Shown piece after piece: positions 18,068 to 27,107 of a stretch of DNA of 64,000 nt (the first letter of the stretch is position 1; every line of letters starts with the position of its first letter). The DNA lies in assembly GCF_001703635.1 (NCBI RefSeq), contig NZ_LQZT01000012.1, forward strand, positions 186,001 to 250,000, written 5' to 3'. The notes under the pieces are model-generated. The model did no database searches. It was given only the letters and a program-made list of their open reading frames with translations, and was not told where the DNA came from. Source of the stretch: Parahoeflea olei. GTDB lineage: Bacteria > Pseudomonadota > Alphaproteobacteria > Rhizobiales > Rhizobiaceae. A program made the translations under genes and the position numbers.

Positions 18068-19978
18068 ATGACCACCCCGCAAATCCTGATCTTCGCCATC
18101 CTCGTCGCCGCGGTCTGCCTGTTCCTGTGGGGACGGTTGCGCCACGACGTGGTGGCGCTTGCCGCACTGATGGCCTGCGTGGCGGTGGGGCTGGTGACGC
18201 CCGAATCCGCGTTTCTCGGCTTCGGCCACCCGGCGGTGATCACCGTGGCCTGCGTGCTGATCCTGAGCCAGGGGCTGCAGGCCACCGGCGCCGTCGACTG
18301 GCTGGCGCGGGGCGTGCTGCCGCGCAATGCCGGGCGGCTGGTGAGCCTGTTGTCGCTGATGTGCCTGGGCGCCGCGCTGTCGGGCTTCATGAACAATGTC
18401 GGCGCCATGGCGCTTCTGATGCCGGTCGCGATCCAGCTGTCGGGCCGGATCGATCTCACCCCCGGGCAGGTGCTGATGCCGCTCGCCTTCGGCACGGTGC
18501 TCGGCGGCATGACCACGCTGATCGGCACGCCGCCGAACCTGATCGTGTCGGGCTTCCGCGCCGAAGCCGGGCTCGGACCCTATCGGATCTTCGATTTCAC
18601 GCCGGTCGGGCTCGCGGTGGCGGCGGTGGGCGTGGTTTTCATCGCCCTTGCCGCCTCTCGGCTGGTGCCGGCGCGCAAGCCTTCCAATCTCAAGGGGTTC
18701 GAGACCGGCGCCTATCTCACCGAACTCAGGGTCCCCGACAAAAGCAAGGCGGTTGGCCTGACCCTCAACCAATTCGAAAGCGAGATCGAGGAGAGCGGGG
18801 CGCAGATCGTGGCGCTGGTCCGCAACGACCTGCGCATCAATGCGCCGCATCGCCGCTACCGGATCCGCAGCGGCGACATTCTGGTGATGGAGGCGGAGGT
18901 CGAGGGGCTTGCCGAGGCGGTTTCGGTGTTCGACATTCATCTCGAGGAAAAGGGGTCTTCGCAGGAGCGCGACCGGGAAGCCGAGGCGTCGGAGGCGGAG
19001 GCATCGCCATCCGCCGGCAAATCCTCCGCGCTTCGCAAACAGGCCGCAGCGGCGGCAGAGGGCGAGGCGAAAGATGACGCCGCCGCCGAGACCGGCCCCG
19101 ACACCGAGCTCGGGCCGGATGACGATCTGGTGTTGCGCGAGCTTGCGGTGCTGCCCGGCTCCTCCATCGTCGGCCGATCGGCGAGCGACCTGCGGCTGCG
19201 CACCCGGTATGGGCTCAATCTCCTGGCCGTCTCGCGCAACGGCATGGCCCCGAAGGCGCGGCTGCGCACGCTCAAACTCCGCTCCGGCGACCTGCTCCTG
19301 ATGCAGGGGCCGCAGGTGGTGGTCTCGGAATTTGTCAACGAAACCGGATGCGTGCCGCTGGGCGAGCGCGAATTGCGCATCCCCGACAAGCGCATGGCGC
19401 TGATTGCCGCGGCGATCATGCTGTGCTCGGTGCTGCTGGTCACGTTCGGCGTGCTGCCGGCCGCCCCCGCCTTCGCGCTCGGCGTGCTGGCGACCATGCT
19501 GTTCCGCACCGTGCCGCTGCAGCAGATCTACACCGCCATCGACTGGCCGGTGATCGTGCTGCTGGCGGCGCTGATCCCGGTGGCGGAGGCGATGCAATCG
19601 ACCGGCGCCGCCGATCTGCTTGCGCGGTTTCTGGTCGACAGCATCGCCCAGGGCAACCCGGTGGCGGCGCTGGCGGTGGTGCTCATCACCACCATGTTCC
19701 TGTCCGACGTGATGAACAATGCGGCGACGGCGGCGGTGCTGTGCCCGATCGCGATCGGCATCGCGGCGACGCTCGACGTCAATCCCGACAGTTTCCTGAT
19801 GGCGGTGGCGATCGGTGCGTCCTGCGCGTTCCTGACCCCGATCGGGCACCAGAACAACACGCTGATCCTCGGTCCCGGCGGCTTCCGCTTCAGCGATTAC
19901 TGGAAGCTCGGGCTGCCGCTCGAGGCGCTGGTGGTGGCGGTCAGCCTGCCGCTGCTGCTGCTGGTCTGGCCGCTCTGA
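18068..19978 (+). CDS. SLC13-type anion/Na+ symporter with two TrkA-C domains
   Basis: This 636-residue carrier has the SLC13/DASS membrane fold split by a cytoplasmic insert. The first half contains NNVGAMALLMPVA and GTPPNLIVSG, the second NNAATAAVLCPIA and a loop TPIGHQNNTLILGPGG; these paired N-N-x and substrate loops are typical. Two RCK-C (TrkA-C) domains lie near residues ~215-300 and ~355-430, joined by a ~60-residue acidic, Ala-rich linker. Substrates in the family include sulfate, dicarboxylates and phosphate; none can be chosen here. The start ATG follows AAGGA by 8 nt. It is probably transcribed separately from nadABC. Confidence 0.88.
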   Translation: MTTPQILIFAILVAAVCLFLWGRLRHDVVALAALMACVAVGLVTPESAFLGFGHPAVITVACVLILSQGLQATGAVDWLARGVLPRNAGRLVSLLSLMCLGAALSGFMNNVGAMALLMPVAIQLSGRIDLTPGQVLMPLAFGTVLGGMTTLIGTPPNLIVSGFRAEAGLGPYRIFDFTPVGLAVAAVGVVFIALAASRLVPARKPSNLKGFETGAYLTELRVPDKSKAVGLTLNQFESEIEESGAQIVALVRNDLRINAPHRRYRIRSGDILVMEAEVEGLAEAVSVFDIHLEEKGSSQERDREAEASEAEASPSAGKSSALRKQAAAAAEGEAKDDAAAETGPDTELGPDDDLVLRELAVLPGSSIVGRSASDLRLRTRYGLNLLAVSRNGMAPKARLRTLKLRSGDLLLMQGPQVVVSEFVNETGCVPLGERELRIPDKRMALIAAAIMLCSVLLVTFGVLPAAPAFALGVLATMLFRTVPLQQIYTAIDWPVIVLLAALIPVAEAMQSTGAADLLARFLVDSIAQGNPVAALAVVLITTMFLSDVMNNAATAAVLCPIAIGIAATLDVNPDSFLMAVAIGASCAFLTPIGHQNNTLILGPGGFRFSDYWKLGLPLEALVVAVSLPLLLLVWPL

Positions 19979-20033
19979 GGCGAACCAGCCAACCGCTGAT
20001 CCGGGCCGCGAAACTGCCCGCAGATGGATAGAA

Positions 20034-20065
20034 AAGAGGCCGCCCGAGGGATCGGGCGGCCTCTT
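20034..20065. terminator. Bidirectional terminator between convergent carriers
   Basis: A perfect 14-bp stem (AAGAGGCCGCCCGA against its complement) with a GGGA loop lies between the convergent SLC13 and BCCT genes. A-rich bases on the left and T-rich bases on the right allow it to act on both strands. Confidence 0.8.
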
Positions 20066-20092
20066 GGTTTGCATTGCTCGTTGGATCGCCTG

Positions 20093-21715
20093 TCAGCGCG
20101 GCTCGCTGTGCAGGCCCTTGAGGATCGCGAAGCAGGCGAGCAAGAGCACGATGGTGAACGGGAAGCCCGTCGACACCGCCATCGCCTGAAGCGCGCCGAG
20201 ACCGCCGCCCAAAAGCAGGGCGATTGCCACCAGGCCCTCGAAGCTTGCCCAGAACACGCGCTGCGGCACGGGCGCATCGACCTTGCCGCCGGCGGTGATC
20301 GTGTCGATCACCAGCGAGCCCGAATCCGAGGAGGTGACGAAGAACACGATCACCAGCACGATGGCGATGAAGGAGGTGATCTGCTGCAGCGGCAGCGCCT
20401 CGAGCATGGCGAACAGCTTGAGTTCGAGCGGCGAGTCGACGACGACCTGGTAGCCCTCGTTGACGAGCTGGTCGATGGCGGTGCCGCCGAACACGGTCAT
20501 CCAGAACACCGAGACCAGCGAGGGGATGATCAGCACGCAGGTGATGAATTCGCGCACCGTGCGGCCGCGGCTGACGCGGGCGATGAACATGCCCACGAAC
20601 GGCGACCAGGAAATCCACCAGGCCCAGTAGAAGGCCGTCCAGCCCTGGCGGAAATTGTCATCCGTGCGGCCGAAGGGGTTGGAGAGTTCCGGGAGATAGC
20701 GGGCATATTCATAGAGATTGTGGAAGAAGCCCGTGAAGATCGCCATGGTCGGACCGACCAGCAGCACGAAGACGAGCAGCAGGGCGGCAAGCACCATGTT
20801 GATCTCCGAGAGCCGCTTGACGCCGGCATCGAGGCCGGCCACGACCGACAGGAGCGCCACGCCGGTGATGCAGACGATCAGCACCACCTTGGAAACGTCG
20901 GTGACGGGAATGCCGAAAATGTGGTTGAGGCCGGCATTGGCCTGCTCGGCGCCGAAGCCGAGCGAGGTGGCCAGGCCAAACAGCGTGGCAAACACCGCCA
21001 GCGTATCGATCACATGGCCGGTCCAGCCCCAGACGCGTTCCCCGAAGATCGGGTAGAACACCGAACGCATCGTCAGCGGCAGGCCCTTGTTGTAGGCAAA
21101 CAGCGCCAGCGCCAGCGCGACCACGGCATAGATCGCCCAGGGGTGCAGGCCCCAGTGAAAGATGGTCGCGGCCATGCCGAGATCGCGCGCTTCGGCATTG
21201 TTGCCGGCGGCGCCGCCGAGCGGCGCCCAGCTGTCTGCCGTGCCCGCGCCTTCGGCCACCGAACTGGAGAAATGCGAGATCGGCTCTGACACGCCGTAGA
21301 ACATCAGCCCGATGCCCATCCCGGCGGCGAACAGCATGGCGAACCAGCCGGAATAGGAATAATCCGGTGTCGCTTCCTTGCCGCCGATGCGCACCTTGCC
21401 GTAGGGCGAGACGATCAGGAACAGGCACAGCAGCACGAAAATGTTCGCGGCGCTGAGGAAGAACCAGTCGAAGGTTCCCGTGAGCCAGTCGCGCAGGTCG
21501 CCGAAGGCCGTGCCGGCACTTTCCTGGAAGGCGAGCGTCAACAGCACGAAGGCGATGATGGTCAGTCCGGAAATGGCAAAGACCGGATTGTGGATGTCGA
21601 GGCCGAACGGCCCGATGGATGTGGAATAGTTGTCCTGGCCGATCTCATACTCTGTGTCGATGAGATTGGCCGGCCCCTCTGGGGCAGGAATGCCCTGGTC
21701 GCTTACGTCTGTCAT
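20093..21715 (-). CDS. BCCT-family betaine/choline/carnitine transporter
   Basis: The 540-residue protein is a BCCT carrier with 12 predicted membrane helices, importing osmolytes such as glycine betaine or choline. Diagnostic motifs are AAGMGIGLMFYGVSEPI, FHWGLHPWAIYA and WWISWSPFVGMFIARVSRGRT (aromatic box and signature). The N-terminus has ~40 acidic/polar residues before the first helix; there is only a very short C-terminal tail, so the long osmosensing tail of BetP is absent. The ATG at 21715 follows GAGGGACATTTC. Substrate cannot be fixed from the sequence. Confidence 0.92.
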   Translation of the reverse strand: MTDVSDQGIPAPEGPANLIDTEYEIGQDNYSTSIGPFGLDIHNPVFAISGLTIIAFVLLTLAFQESAGTAFGDLRDWLTGTFDWFFLSAANIFVLLCLFLIVSPYGKVRIGGKEATPDYSYSGWFAMLFAAGMGIGLMFYGVSEPISHFSSSVAEGAGTADSWAPLGGAAGNNAEARDLGMAATIFHWGLHPWAIYAVVALALALFAYNKGLPLTMRSVFYPIFGERVWGWTGHVIDTLAVFATLFGLATSLGFGAEQANAGLNHIFGIPVTDVSKVVLIVCITGVALLSVVAGLDAGVKRLSEINMVLAALLLVFVLLVGPTMAIFTGFFHNLYEYARYLPELSNPFGRTDDNFRQGWTAFYWAWWISWSPFVGMFIARVSRGRTVREFITCVLIIPSLVSVFWMTVFGGTAIDQLVNEGYQVVVDSPLELKLFAMLEALPLQQITSFIAIVLVIVFFVTSSDSGSLVIDTITAGGKVDAPVPQRVFWASFEGLVAIALLLGGGLGALQAMAVSTGFPFTIVLLLACFAILKGLHSEPR

Positions 21716-22337
21716 GAAATGTCCCTCTTGGTTTTAAAGTTCGGCGCAGACGGGGCCGGCTTTTGCCGTGATCCCCCTTGCGCTTCCTGATGGCCCGGCA
21801 CCGGGCCGGATCACCCGCTATGCCGTTCGACCCGGGTCATGACCGGGGCGCGCCTTGGCGATGAAGGCGGTTCGCTGGTCCCCCGCGTTCCGCCTCCGTC
21901 CGTCAGTCCGGTCTGCCCAGGATATGTCGCAAACAGGCGACGCCATCCTGAAAGCGACAGGAACCTAGCCTGACGGTGTCCCGAATGCAAACCGCTCCCC
22001 CATGATTTTCCCGGGCCTTGGGGCGCGTTTTCATCAACCTCTCAATTCAAGATGCCGGTCAAAGTGCCGGCTGCAAGATCGGGCGGCCGTCTCCAATCCA
22101 CATCCCGTCGCCGCGAAGCAATTGCGCTGAGGCAGGAGGACTGTCTGTCTGGCCTGAACATGAACTAGCGCGGGGAAGCTCTTGATCAATACGAACGGCA
22201 TGCAGAATCCCGGATGGGATCTTCAACGCAGGGCACTGGAAACACTTGGCCGGCCGAAGGCGCACCGGCGGCTGCATGCAGGGCCGGCGAGATCGGGTCG
22301 CAAGGACGTGTCGGGAAACCGGGAGGTGCGGCGGCGG
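21716..22337. other. Intergenic region between BCCT and nadQ genes
   Basis: This 622-bp stretch should contain the BCCT promoter and the 3' end of the nadQ transcript. It has a small perfect hairpin (GGCCCGG-CA-CCGGGCC) at 21792-21807 without a T run. A 72-codon minus-strand frame at 22059-22277 shows no domain and no ribosome site that I trust. I see no RNA gene. Confidence 0.35.
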
Positions 22338-23327
22338 CTAGCCGCGGCCACCGAGCCTCAGGCCGGGGGCGGGGCGCTCTTCCAGGATCTTGGCGCGGAA
22401 GCGGTAGAGCGCGGCGGGGCGGCCGCCGGTGGCCGAACTCGTGGCGCCGGTGGGCTCGACCAGCTCGGCGCCCTCGACCAGGCGGCGGAAGTTCTGCTTG
22501 TGCAGATGCCGGCCGGAGATCGCCTCGACGGTGGTCTGAAGATCCGTCAGCGTGAATTCCGGCTGCATCAGCTCGAAGATCACCGGGCGGTACTTGATCT
22601 TGGCGCGCAGGCGCTGCACCGCGGTGGCGGCGATGCGGCGGTGGTCGAAGCGCATGGCCCGACCGAGCGGCGACTCGAGCCCGGTGGTGGCCACGCGCTG
22701 GTCGGCGACGGCCTCGGCCAGAAGTCCCGCCTCATACAGCAGCTCGTAGCGGTCGAGCACCCGTTCCTCGTCCCAGGGAAAGTCGTTGAGGCCGAAGGCG
22801 AGCCGGATGCGGGCCATGCGGCTCGGGTTGCGCGGCCGGGCGACCGGTTCCTCGGCCCAGGGCAGCAGCCGCGGCAGAATCGCGGTGTCGAGCATCGCCG
22901 GGCGCCCCTCGCGCCAGTCCTCCCAGGGAAACAGCTCGTACCAGTCGCGCCAGCGCGCGCCGGTGGCAGCGAGCGCCTCCGGGTTTTCCGCGTCCGCCCG
23001 GGTCAGGGCCAGGTAGCCCACCGAGACCAGATGCGGCTTTTCCCCGCCGTGCAGATCGTCGCCGGGCATGTGCCGGCCGCGGTCGCCGAAGGTGTAGAGC
23101 TGCTCGACATAGCCCAGATTGAGCGCGGTCTGGCTTTCCACACTGTCGCGCAGGCTCGCCTCGAAAGTGCGGTGGCGCACCGGATCGAACGGGCCGAACG
23201 GCAATCCGTCGGCCGGTCCCGCGCCCGGCACCTCCGGCACCGCGAGAATGCTCGGGGTGCGATGCGTGACCGCGACGATCGCGGCATCGAGTCCGATGCG
23301 CAGGGGCGGAAGGCGGCCGGGCTCCAT
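22338..23327 (-). CDS. nadQ: NadQ-like (COG4111/NrtR-type) NAD biosynthesis regulator
   Basis: This 329-residue protein has the architecture of the NrtR/NadQ regulators: a Nudix-like N-terminal domain (residues ~10-190; IAVTHRTPSILAV, GYVEQLYTFGDRGR) and a C-terminal winged helix (LMQPEFTLTDLQTTVEAI followed by HLHKQNFRRLVE). The Nudix catalytic box GX5EX7REUXEE is not visible, so it probably senses a ligand without hydrolysing it. The ATG is at 23327, 5 nt after the phosphatase stop. A perfect palindromic operator lies before nadABC, its expected target. The family is confident; the NadQ role is inferred. An open frame runs upstream from this gene into the HD gene by accident. Confidence 0.78.
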   Translation of the reverse strand: MEPGRLPPLRIGLDAAIVAVTHRTPSILAVPEVPGAGPADGLPFGPFDPVRHRTFEASLRDSVESQTALNLGYVEQLYTFGDRGRHMPGDDLHGGEKPHLVSVGYLALTRADAENPEALAATGARWRDWYELFPWEDWREGRPAMLDTAILPRLLPWAEEPVARPRNPSRMARIRLAFGLNDFPWDEERVLDRYELLYEAGLLAEAVADQRVATTGLESPLGRAMRFDHRRIAATAVQRLRAKIKYRPVIFELMQPEFTLTDLQTTVEAISGRHLHKQNFRRLVEGAELVEPTGATSSATGGRPAALYRFRAKILEERPAPGLRLGGRG

Positions 23328-23332
23328 CGTGC

Positions 23333-23821
23333 TCAATCCGTGCCGGCCGGCAGCGGGCGGACAGGAAGCTCGTCGCCGGGCTTGATGGCGAAGGCAAAGC
23401 AGTCGCCCTCGAAGGCATCGGCGCCGCGGCCGATGGCGTGGATCGCCCGGATGAACCGCCCGTCGCGGCCGAGCAGCGCGTCGCCGATCTCGACCAGCCG
23501 GCGATTGGGTGAAATGAAGGGCGAGGCAAGGCGCAGCCGCTCGGCCAGCGCCATCTCGTCCTGATCCGGCTCGACCGCCAAGGCTGCGATGGCGGCGGCG
23601 GCGGGAGAGCGCGAAATCCCCAGCCAGCAATGCACCAGCAGCGGCGCGCGCCGGTCCCAGGAGCGGGCGAATCGGATCAGGCGGTCGACATGCGCCTCGT
23701 CGGGCGCCGTCAGCCCCTCGCGCAATTCGGAAATGTCGTTGACGCCGAGCTTCAGGTGGCGCCCCGGGTCGATCACGCCGGGCCGGTGAAAATCCTGGTG
23801 CTCCGCAAGAAGGCTCACCAT
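23333..23821 (-). CDS. Protein-tyrosine-phosphatase-like protein, N-terminus damaged
   Basis: The protein has the cysteine-phosphatase loop HCWLGISRSPAAA (C-x5-R signature: C-WLGIS-R), so it is a small dual-specificity/tyrosine phosphatase of the type found in rhizobia. LGVNDISE and the ATPN-like SPFISPNRRLVEIGDALL segments are typical. Recognisable homology extends upstream to about 23869 (CLNQIAQAAVIHKAREM), but no start codon or stop of the preceding gene exists there. The only nearby in-frame ATG is 23821, which would remove the first strand. A small deletion joining it to the HD gene is the likely cause. NadQ follows 5 nt downstream. Confidence 0.7.
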   Translation of the reverse strand: MVSLLAEHQDFHRPGVIDPGRHLKLGVNDISELREGLTAPDEAHVDRLIRFARSWDRRAPLLVHCWLGISRSPAAAAIAALAVEPDQDEMALAERLRLASPFISPNRRLVEIGDALLGRDGRFIRAIHAIGRGADAFEGDCFAFAIKPGDELPVRPLPAGTD

Positions 23822-23870
23822 TTCCCGCGCCTTGTGGATGACGGCGGCCTGGGCGATCTGGTTGAGACAT

Positions 23871-24458
23871 CTCCAGTTCCTCGAACCGGCGCAGGAACAG
23901 CGCCTGCACCTCCGAGGCCGGCCGCGGCGCGATATCGAGCATGTCGGGCGAGATGCCGCGCGGCGCGCCGAAGAAGGAACGGGCTTCACGGTCGGAAAAG
24001 CCCGCGAGTTCGGTGGCTTCGAAATAGGCGGCGATCCGGTCGGCGCGCTTGATCAGCGCCTTGAGCGGGGCGGGAAGGGCGGGCGGCAGCCCGAAGCGCA
24101 AATGAATGGCGGCCTCCAGCCGCGCCTCCACCGTCTTGTAGCCGCCGCCGACCACCGCCTTGAACGGCGAAATCATGTCGCCGATCACATATTCGGGCGC
24201 ATCGTGCAGCAGCGCGAGCATCAGCGTGTCGGGGGTGGCGGTGGTAAGCCGGCCCGCCACCGTCTCGACGATCAGCGAATGCTGGGCCACCGAGTAGGCA
24301 TGGTCGCCGCGGGTCTGGCCGTTCCAGCGCGCCACGCGCGCGAGCCCGTGGGCGATGTCGGAAATCTCCACGTCCAGGGGCGACGGGTCGAGCAGATCGA
24401 GCCGCCGGCCCGAGAGCATGCGCTGCCAGGCCCGCGCGGCCTTCTGTGCGGGCGGCAC
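23871..24458 (-). CDS. HD-domain hydrolase (YfbR-like), stop codon lost
   Basis: The first ~196 residues form an HD phosphohydrolase close to YfbR-type 5'-nucleotidases. The metal motif is seen as GDHAYSVAQHS, then LLHDAPEYVIGDMISPFK with the HD pair. ARAWQRMLSGRRLDLLDPSP at the start is a strong family signature in Rhizobiales. The start is GTG 24458, two bases after the YgfZ stop. The natural end should be near FLRRFEELE at about 23871, but no stop is present; the frame stays open, out of register through the phosphatase gene, and enters nadQ in frame. A 706-residue fusion is therefore an artefact of an indel. Confidence 0.75.
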
Positions 24459-24461
24459 GGG

Positions 24462-25322
24462 TCAGGCGTCCCGGGCGCCGGCCTCGGCGCTGTCGAAGCT
24501 CAATCCGCTCCAGGCCGGCAGTGCCAGTTCGACCGGAATGCCCGCGACCGTGAGCTCCGTGCCTTCCGCCAGCGCATCGGCGACCCGGTCGGTGCGCACG
24601 ATCGCAAGCCCCGCCTTGCCGACGACCGTTCCGAGTGTTCCGACCGGCTTGTCGCCGGCAAGCACGCTGGTCTGCGAACTCGCATCCGCGGGCAGCGCGG
24701 TCTCGGCGCTCACCATTGCGACGCGGCGCCTCGCGGTGCCGCGATGGTGCATGCGCGAGACCACTTCCTGGCCGACATAGCAGCCCTTCTTGAAGTCGAC
24801 GCCGCCGGTCTTGTCCATGAGCACGTCATGGGGAAACACGTCCGAGAGCGTGAAATCGGTCCCCGATTCGGCAACGCCATGGGTTACTCGCAGCGTCTCC
24901 CAATCGGCGCGCGCGGCATCGATCACGGCGCCGCTGCCGTAAAGCCGCCAGACATGGGCCTCTTCGGGAAAGCGCCTGTCGGCGAGCGCGCCTTCGGGCG
25001 CTCCGCCGTCCCAGCCGGCAATCACCTGTGTCTCGGTGTCCTGTGCGATGGTGACTGCCGCGCGCAGCTTGTAGAGCGTGAGCCTGCGGACGAAATCGTC
25101 TGCGCAGTCGGCGCGGACATCGCAGACATAGGCGGCCTCGCCCGACCGCGAGATCAGGAAATCGAACAGGATCTTGCCCTGCGGGGTCAGCAGCGCTGCA
25201 GGGCGGGCCTCCTCGGGCGGCAGCGTTTCCACATTCGCGGTGATCAGGTTCTGCAGGAAATGCTGGGCGTCGGCGCCGTCCACACGCAGGATTTTCCGGT
25301 CGGAAAGGACTATGGCTGGCAC
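24462..25322 (-). CDS. ygfZ: Folate-binding YgfZ/GcvT-like protein
   Basis: YgfZ-family proteins use folate and help assemble or repair Fe-S enzymes. The signature KGCYVGQEVVSRMHHRG, with its conserved Cys, is intact at about residues 185-200. An N-terminal DRKILRVDGADAQHFLQNL matches the GcvT-like fold. I placed the start at GTG 25322 (VPAIVLSDRK), because the in-frame upstream extension to 25475 is Arg/Pro-rich and unlike the family. Length is 286 residues. Downstream genes HD, phosphatase and nadQ follow closely on the same strand, so a shared transcript is likely. Confidence 0.9.
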   Translation of the reverse strand: MPAIVLSDRKILRVDGADAQHFLQNLITANVETLPPEEARPAALLTPQGKILFDFLISRSGEAAYVCDVRADCADDFVRRLTLYKLRAAVTIAQDTETQVIAGWDGGAPEGALADRRFPEEAHVWRLYGSGAVIDAARADWETLRVTHGVAESGTDFTLSDVFPHDVLMDKTGGVDFKKGCYVGQEVVSRMHHRGTARRRVAMVSAETALPADASSQTSVLAGDKPVGTLGTVVGKAGLAIVRTDRVADALAEGTELTVAGIPVELALPAWSGLSFDSAEAGARDA

Positions 25323-25447
25323 GATGGGGCACTCCGGATCAGTCAGGGCAGGATGTTTCCTGATAGGTAGGCTGTCGCACCGCAGCGGGCAAGGGCAGGG
25401 TGATGCCGCAGACGCGCCGGGGCGGCACCGCCTGGCGGGCGCTGGCG

Positions 25448-26203
25448 TCAGTCTCCGGCCATGAAAAAGCGCCACTCACCCTCGGGCGAAATGCCGACCC
25501 GGTAGAAATTATAGGCGCCATAGGCCTTCATGTCCTCGACATCGCCGGCGGTGACGAGCCGGAGCAGCTCCACCTGTTGCGGCGGGGTGAGCGAATCGAG
25601 CGGCATGGCGGCGAAATAGGGCCACAGATAGGTTTCGCCCGGTTCATCGGCATCGACCCGCACGAAGCCGGTGTTGAGAAGGTCGATCAGGATCGCCAGG
25701 ATCTCCTGGCCCGCCCCGTCGCCGGAGATCGAGCGCAGATAGTCGACCGGGTCGGAATCGATGTCGCTCAGGGCCAGTTGCGTGGCGGTGGGGCCGGAGC
25801 CGAGCAGGGCGCGCAGGTTTTCGATCTCGCCGCTGGAGGCCGCTTCGATGATGAGTTCGCGCATCCGCCGCGCGGGTTCGGGCAATTGGGTGGGATCGGT
25901 GAGGATCTCGACCGGGGCTGCGTCGGCAGCGTCCGCGGGTTCGGTCACGGCCGGGGTCGGCTCGGGCTGGGGGCGAATGATCGGGGCAGGCGCGGGCAGG
26001 CCGCCGTCACTGCCGGTCAGGGGCTCATCGAGCGGCGGGCGGGTGTCCTTGGGGGCCTCTTCGGCGGCAGGCGGCGCCACTTCCTTCAAGTCACTCAGCG
26101 CCTGGGCGGCGGTGAGCTGAAAGCTGGCTGCCAGAACAAGCACAAGGGCGCCCGCGATCGCGTTTCGGCCGGTACGCCCGTCGCGCTTGCGCCTGTTGAT
26201 CAC
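25448..26203 (-). CDS. Secreted conserved hypothetical protein
   Basis: The 251-residue product begins with a basic n-region (INRRKRDGRTGRN) and a hydrophobic core (AIAGALVLVLAASFQLTAAQA), a clear Sec signal peptide with an AQA cleavage site. A Pro/Ala/Glu-rich spacer of ~65 residues follows, then a compact C-terminal domain (REL..., ILIDLLNTGFVRVDADEPGE, FRVGISPEGEWRFF-like end). I recognise it as a rhizobial conserved protein of unknown function. The start is GTG 26203 behind GGGGAA; a longer frame upstream is unlikely. Its location in the cell is expected to be the periplasm. Confidence 0.65.
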   Translation of the reverse strand: MINRRKRDGRTGRNAIAGALVLVLAASFQLTAAQALSDLKEVAPPAAEEAPKDTRPPLDEPLTGSDGGLPAPAPIIRPQPEPTPAVTEPADAADAAPVEILTDPTQLPEPARRMRELIIEAASSGEIENLRALLGSGPTATQLALSDIDSDPVDYLRSISGDGAGQEILAILIDLLNTGFVRVDADEPGETYLWPYFAAMPLDSLTPPQQVELLRLVTAGDVEDMKAYGAYNFYRVGISPEGEWRFFMAGD

Positions 26204-26240
26204 GTCTGTTCCCCGTGGCTGGTCGTGATGATTTCCGGCC

Positions 26241-26510
26241 TTACTGTAGCACACGTTCGGGGGAGAATTCACCGGCGAGGATGCGTTCCCTGAGCGATTC
26301 CAGCAGCGCTTCGGCCTGATCCTCGCCGAGCACCCGCACCGTTTCGCGGATGGCGGTGATCATGGCGGCATCGGCGATGATCTCCGGCTCGATGCCGTCG
26401 GCCGTGCTTTCGGCCCAGGCATCGTGCTGAAACTCAAGCGCCACCTGAAGCTTTTCCTGGACGATCATGTCGTCGAGTTCTTCGGGCGTATGCGGTGTGG
26501 GATAGGTCAT
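26241..26510 (-). CDS. Small conserved hypothetical protein
   Basis: An 89-residue acidic protein, helical by appearance, starting at ATG 26510 (MTYPTPHTPEELDDMIV). There is no signal peptide, membrane segment or known motif. Its helices carry regular Leu/Glu spacing (AEALLESLRERILAGEF). It sits 37 bp upstream of the secreted protein gene on the same strand and may be in the same operon. I cannot give a function. Confidence 0.55.
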   Translation of the reverse strand: MTYPTPHTPEELDDMIVQEKLQVALEFQHDAWAESTADGIEPEIIADAAMITAIRETVRVLGEDQAEALLESLRERILAGEFSPERVLQ

Positions 26511-26603
26511 TCAATCCAACTCTTGCTTACCAGGGCATTAACGAGCCTAGCACGGGTTGAGCCGTTCCGGCACGGGGCTGCGTCGAAATCGGTTAACAAA
26601 GCC

Positions 26604-27032
26604 CTAATTTCCATAGCGGGAAACGATTTCCGCCACAAGTGTTGCGCCTTCGCGACGGTAGCGCTCCTCCGCCACGACCGCGGCGTCGGTACAACTGGTA
26701 TAAACGGAGGCAAAGGCGCGGTAGCCGCGGTTGTAGCCGGCGGTCAGCTGCTCGCGCCGGTCGGCTTCGCCCGCCGTCTCGCTGTCGAGCAGCGCCTGCA
26801 TGCTGTCGCGCCAGTCGCTTTCGCCTTCCGAATTGCACAGGTTGCGCAGGTACTGGACCGAGCCCAGGATTTCGGCGAGTCGCAGGAGCCGCGGCTCGTA
26901 GGCCGGCGGTGGGAGGTTCGGCACCGCCACAGTCGCCTCCTGCTCCGTTTCCTGGGCGCGCACGGGCACGCCGCCGCTGACGAGGAGAGCGGTCAACGCA
27001 ACGGTCAGGATCGGCGCGAGGGTGCGGAACAT
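26604..27032 (-). CDS. TIGR02301-family (DUF2385) exported protein
   Basis: The 142-residue product has a signal peptide (FRTLAPILTVALTALLVSG, cleavage near VRAQ). The mature part matches the alphaproteobacterial TIGR02301 family: LAEILGSVQYLRNLCNSEGESDWRDSM, a central GYNRGYRAFASVYTSCTDAA and a C-terminal ISRYGN-like end. Two Cys in the mature part could form a disulfide. ATG 27032 is chosen over an upstream GTG/ATG because the signal peptide begins there. The function is unknown. Confidence 0.75.
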   Translation of the reverse strand: MFRTLAPILTVALTALLVSGGVPVRAQETEQEATVAVPNLPPPAYEPRLLRLAEILGSVQYLRNLCNSEGESDWRDSMQALLDSETAGEADRREQLTAGYNRGYRAFASVYTSCTDAAVVAEERYRREGATLVAEIVSRYGN

Positions 27033-27107
27033 GTGCGTTGCATACACCAAGAACCGGCCCGATGTAATCCCGGCCTGGCGCGGCCGCGCGACGTGATTGA
27101 GAGATGG

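Noticed and set aside
22059..22277. A 72-codon minus-strand frame in the nadQ-BCCT gap
   Set aside because: No domain or start signal; composition is like non-coding DNA.
22338..24458. A 706-residue HD-plus-regulator fusion protein
   Set aside because: The middle ~180 codons are out of frame with the phosphatase gene that clearly occupies them; the fusion results from an indel.
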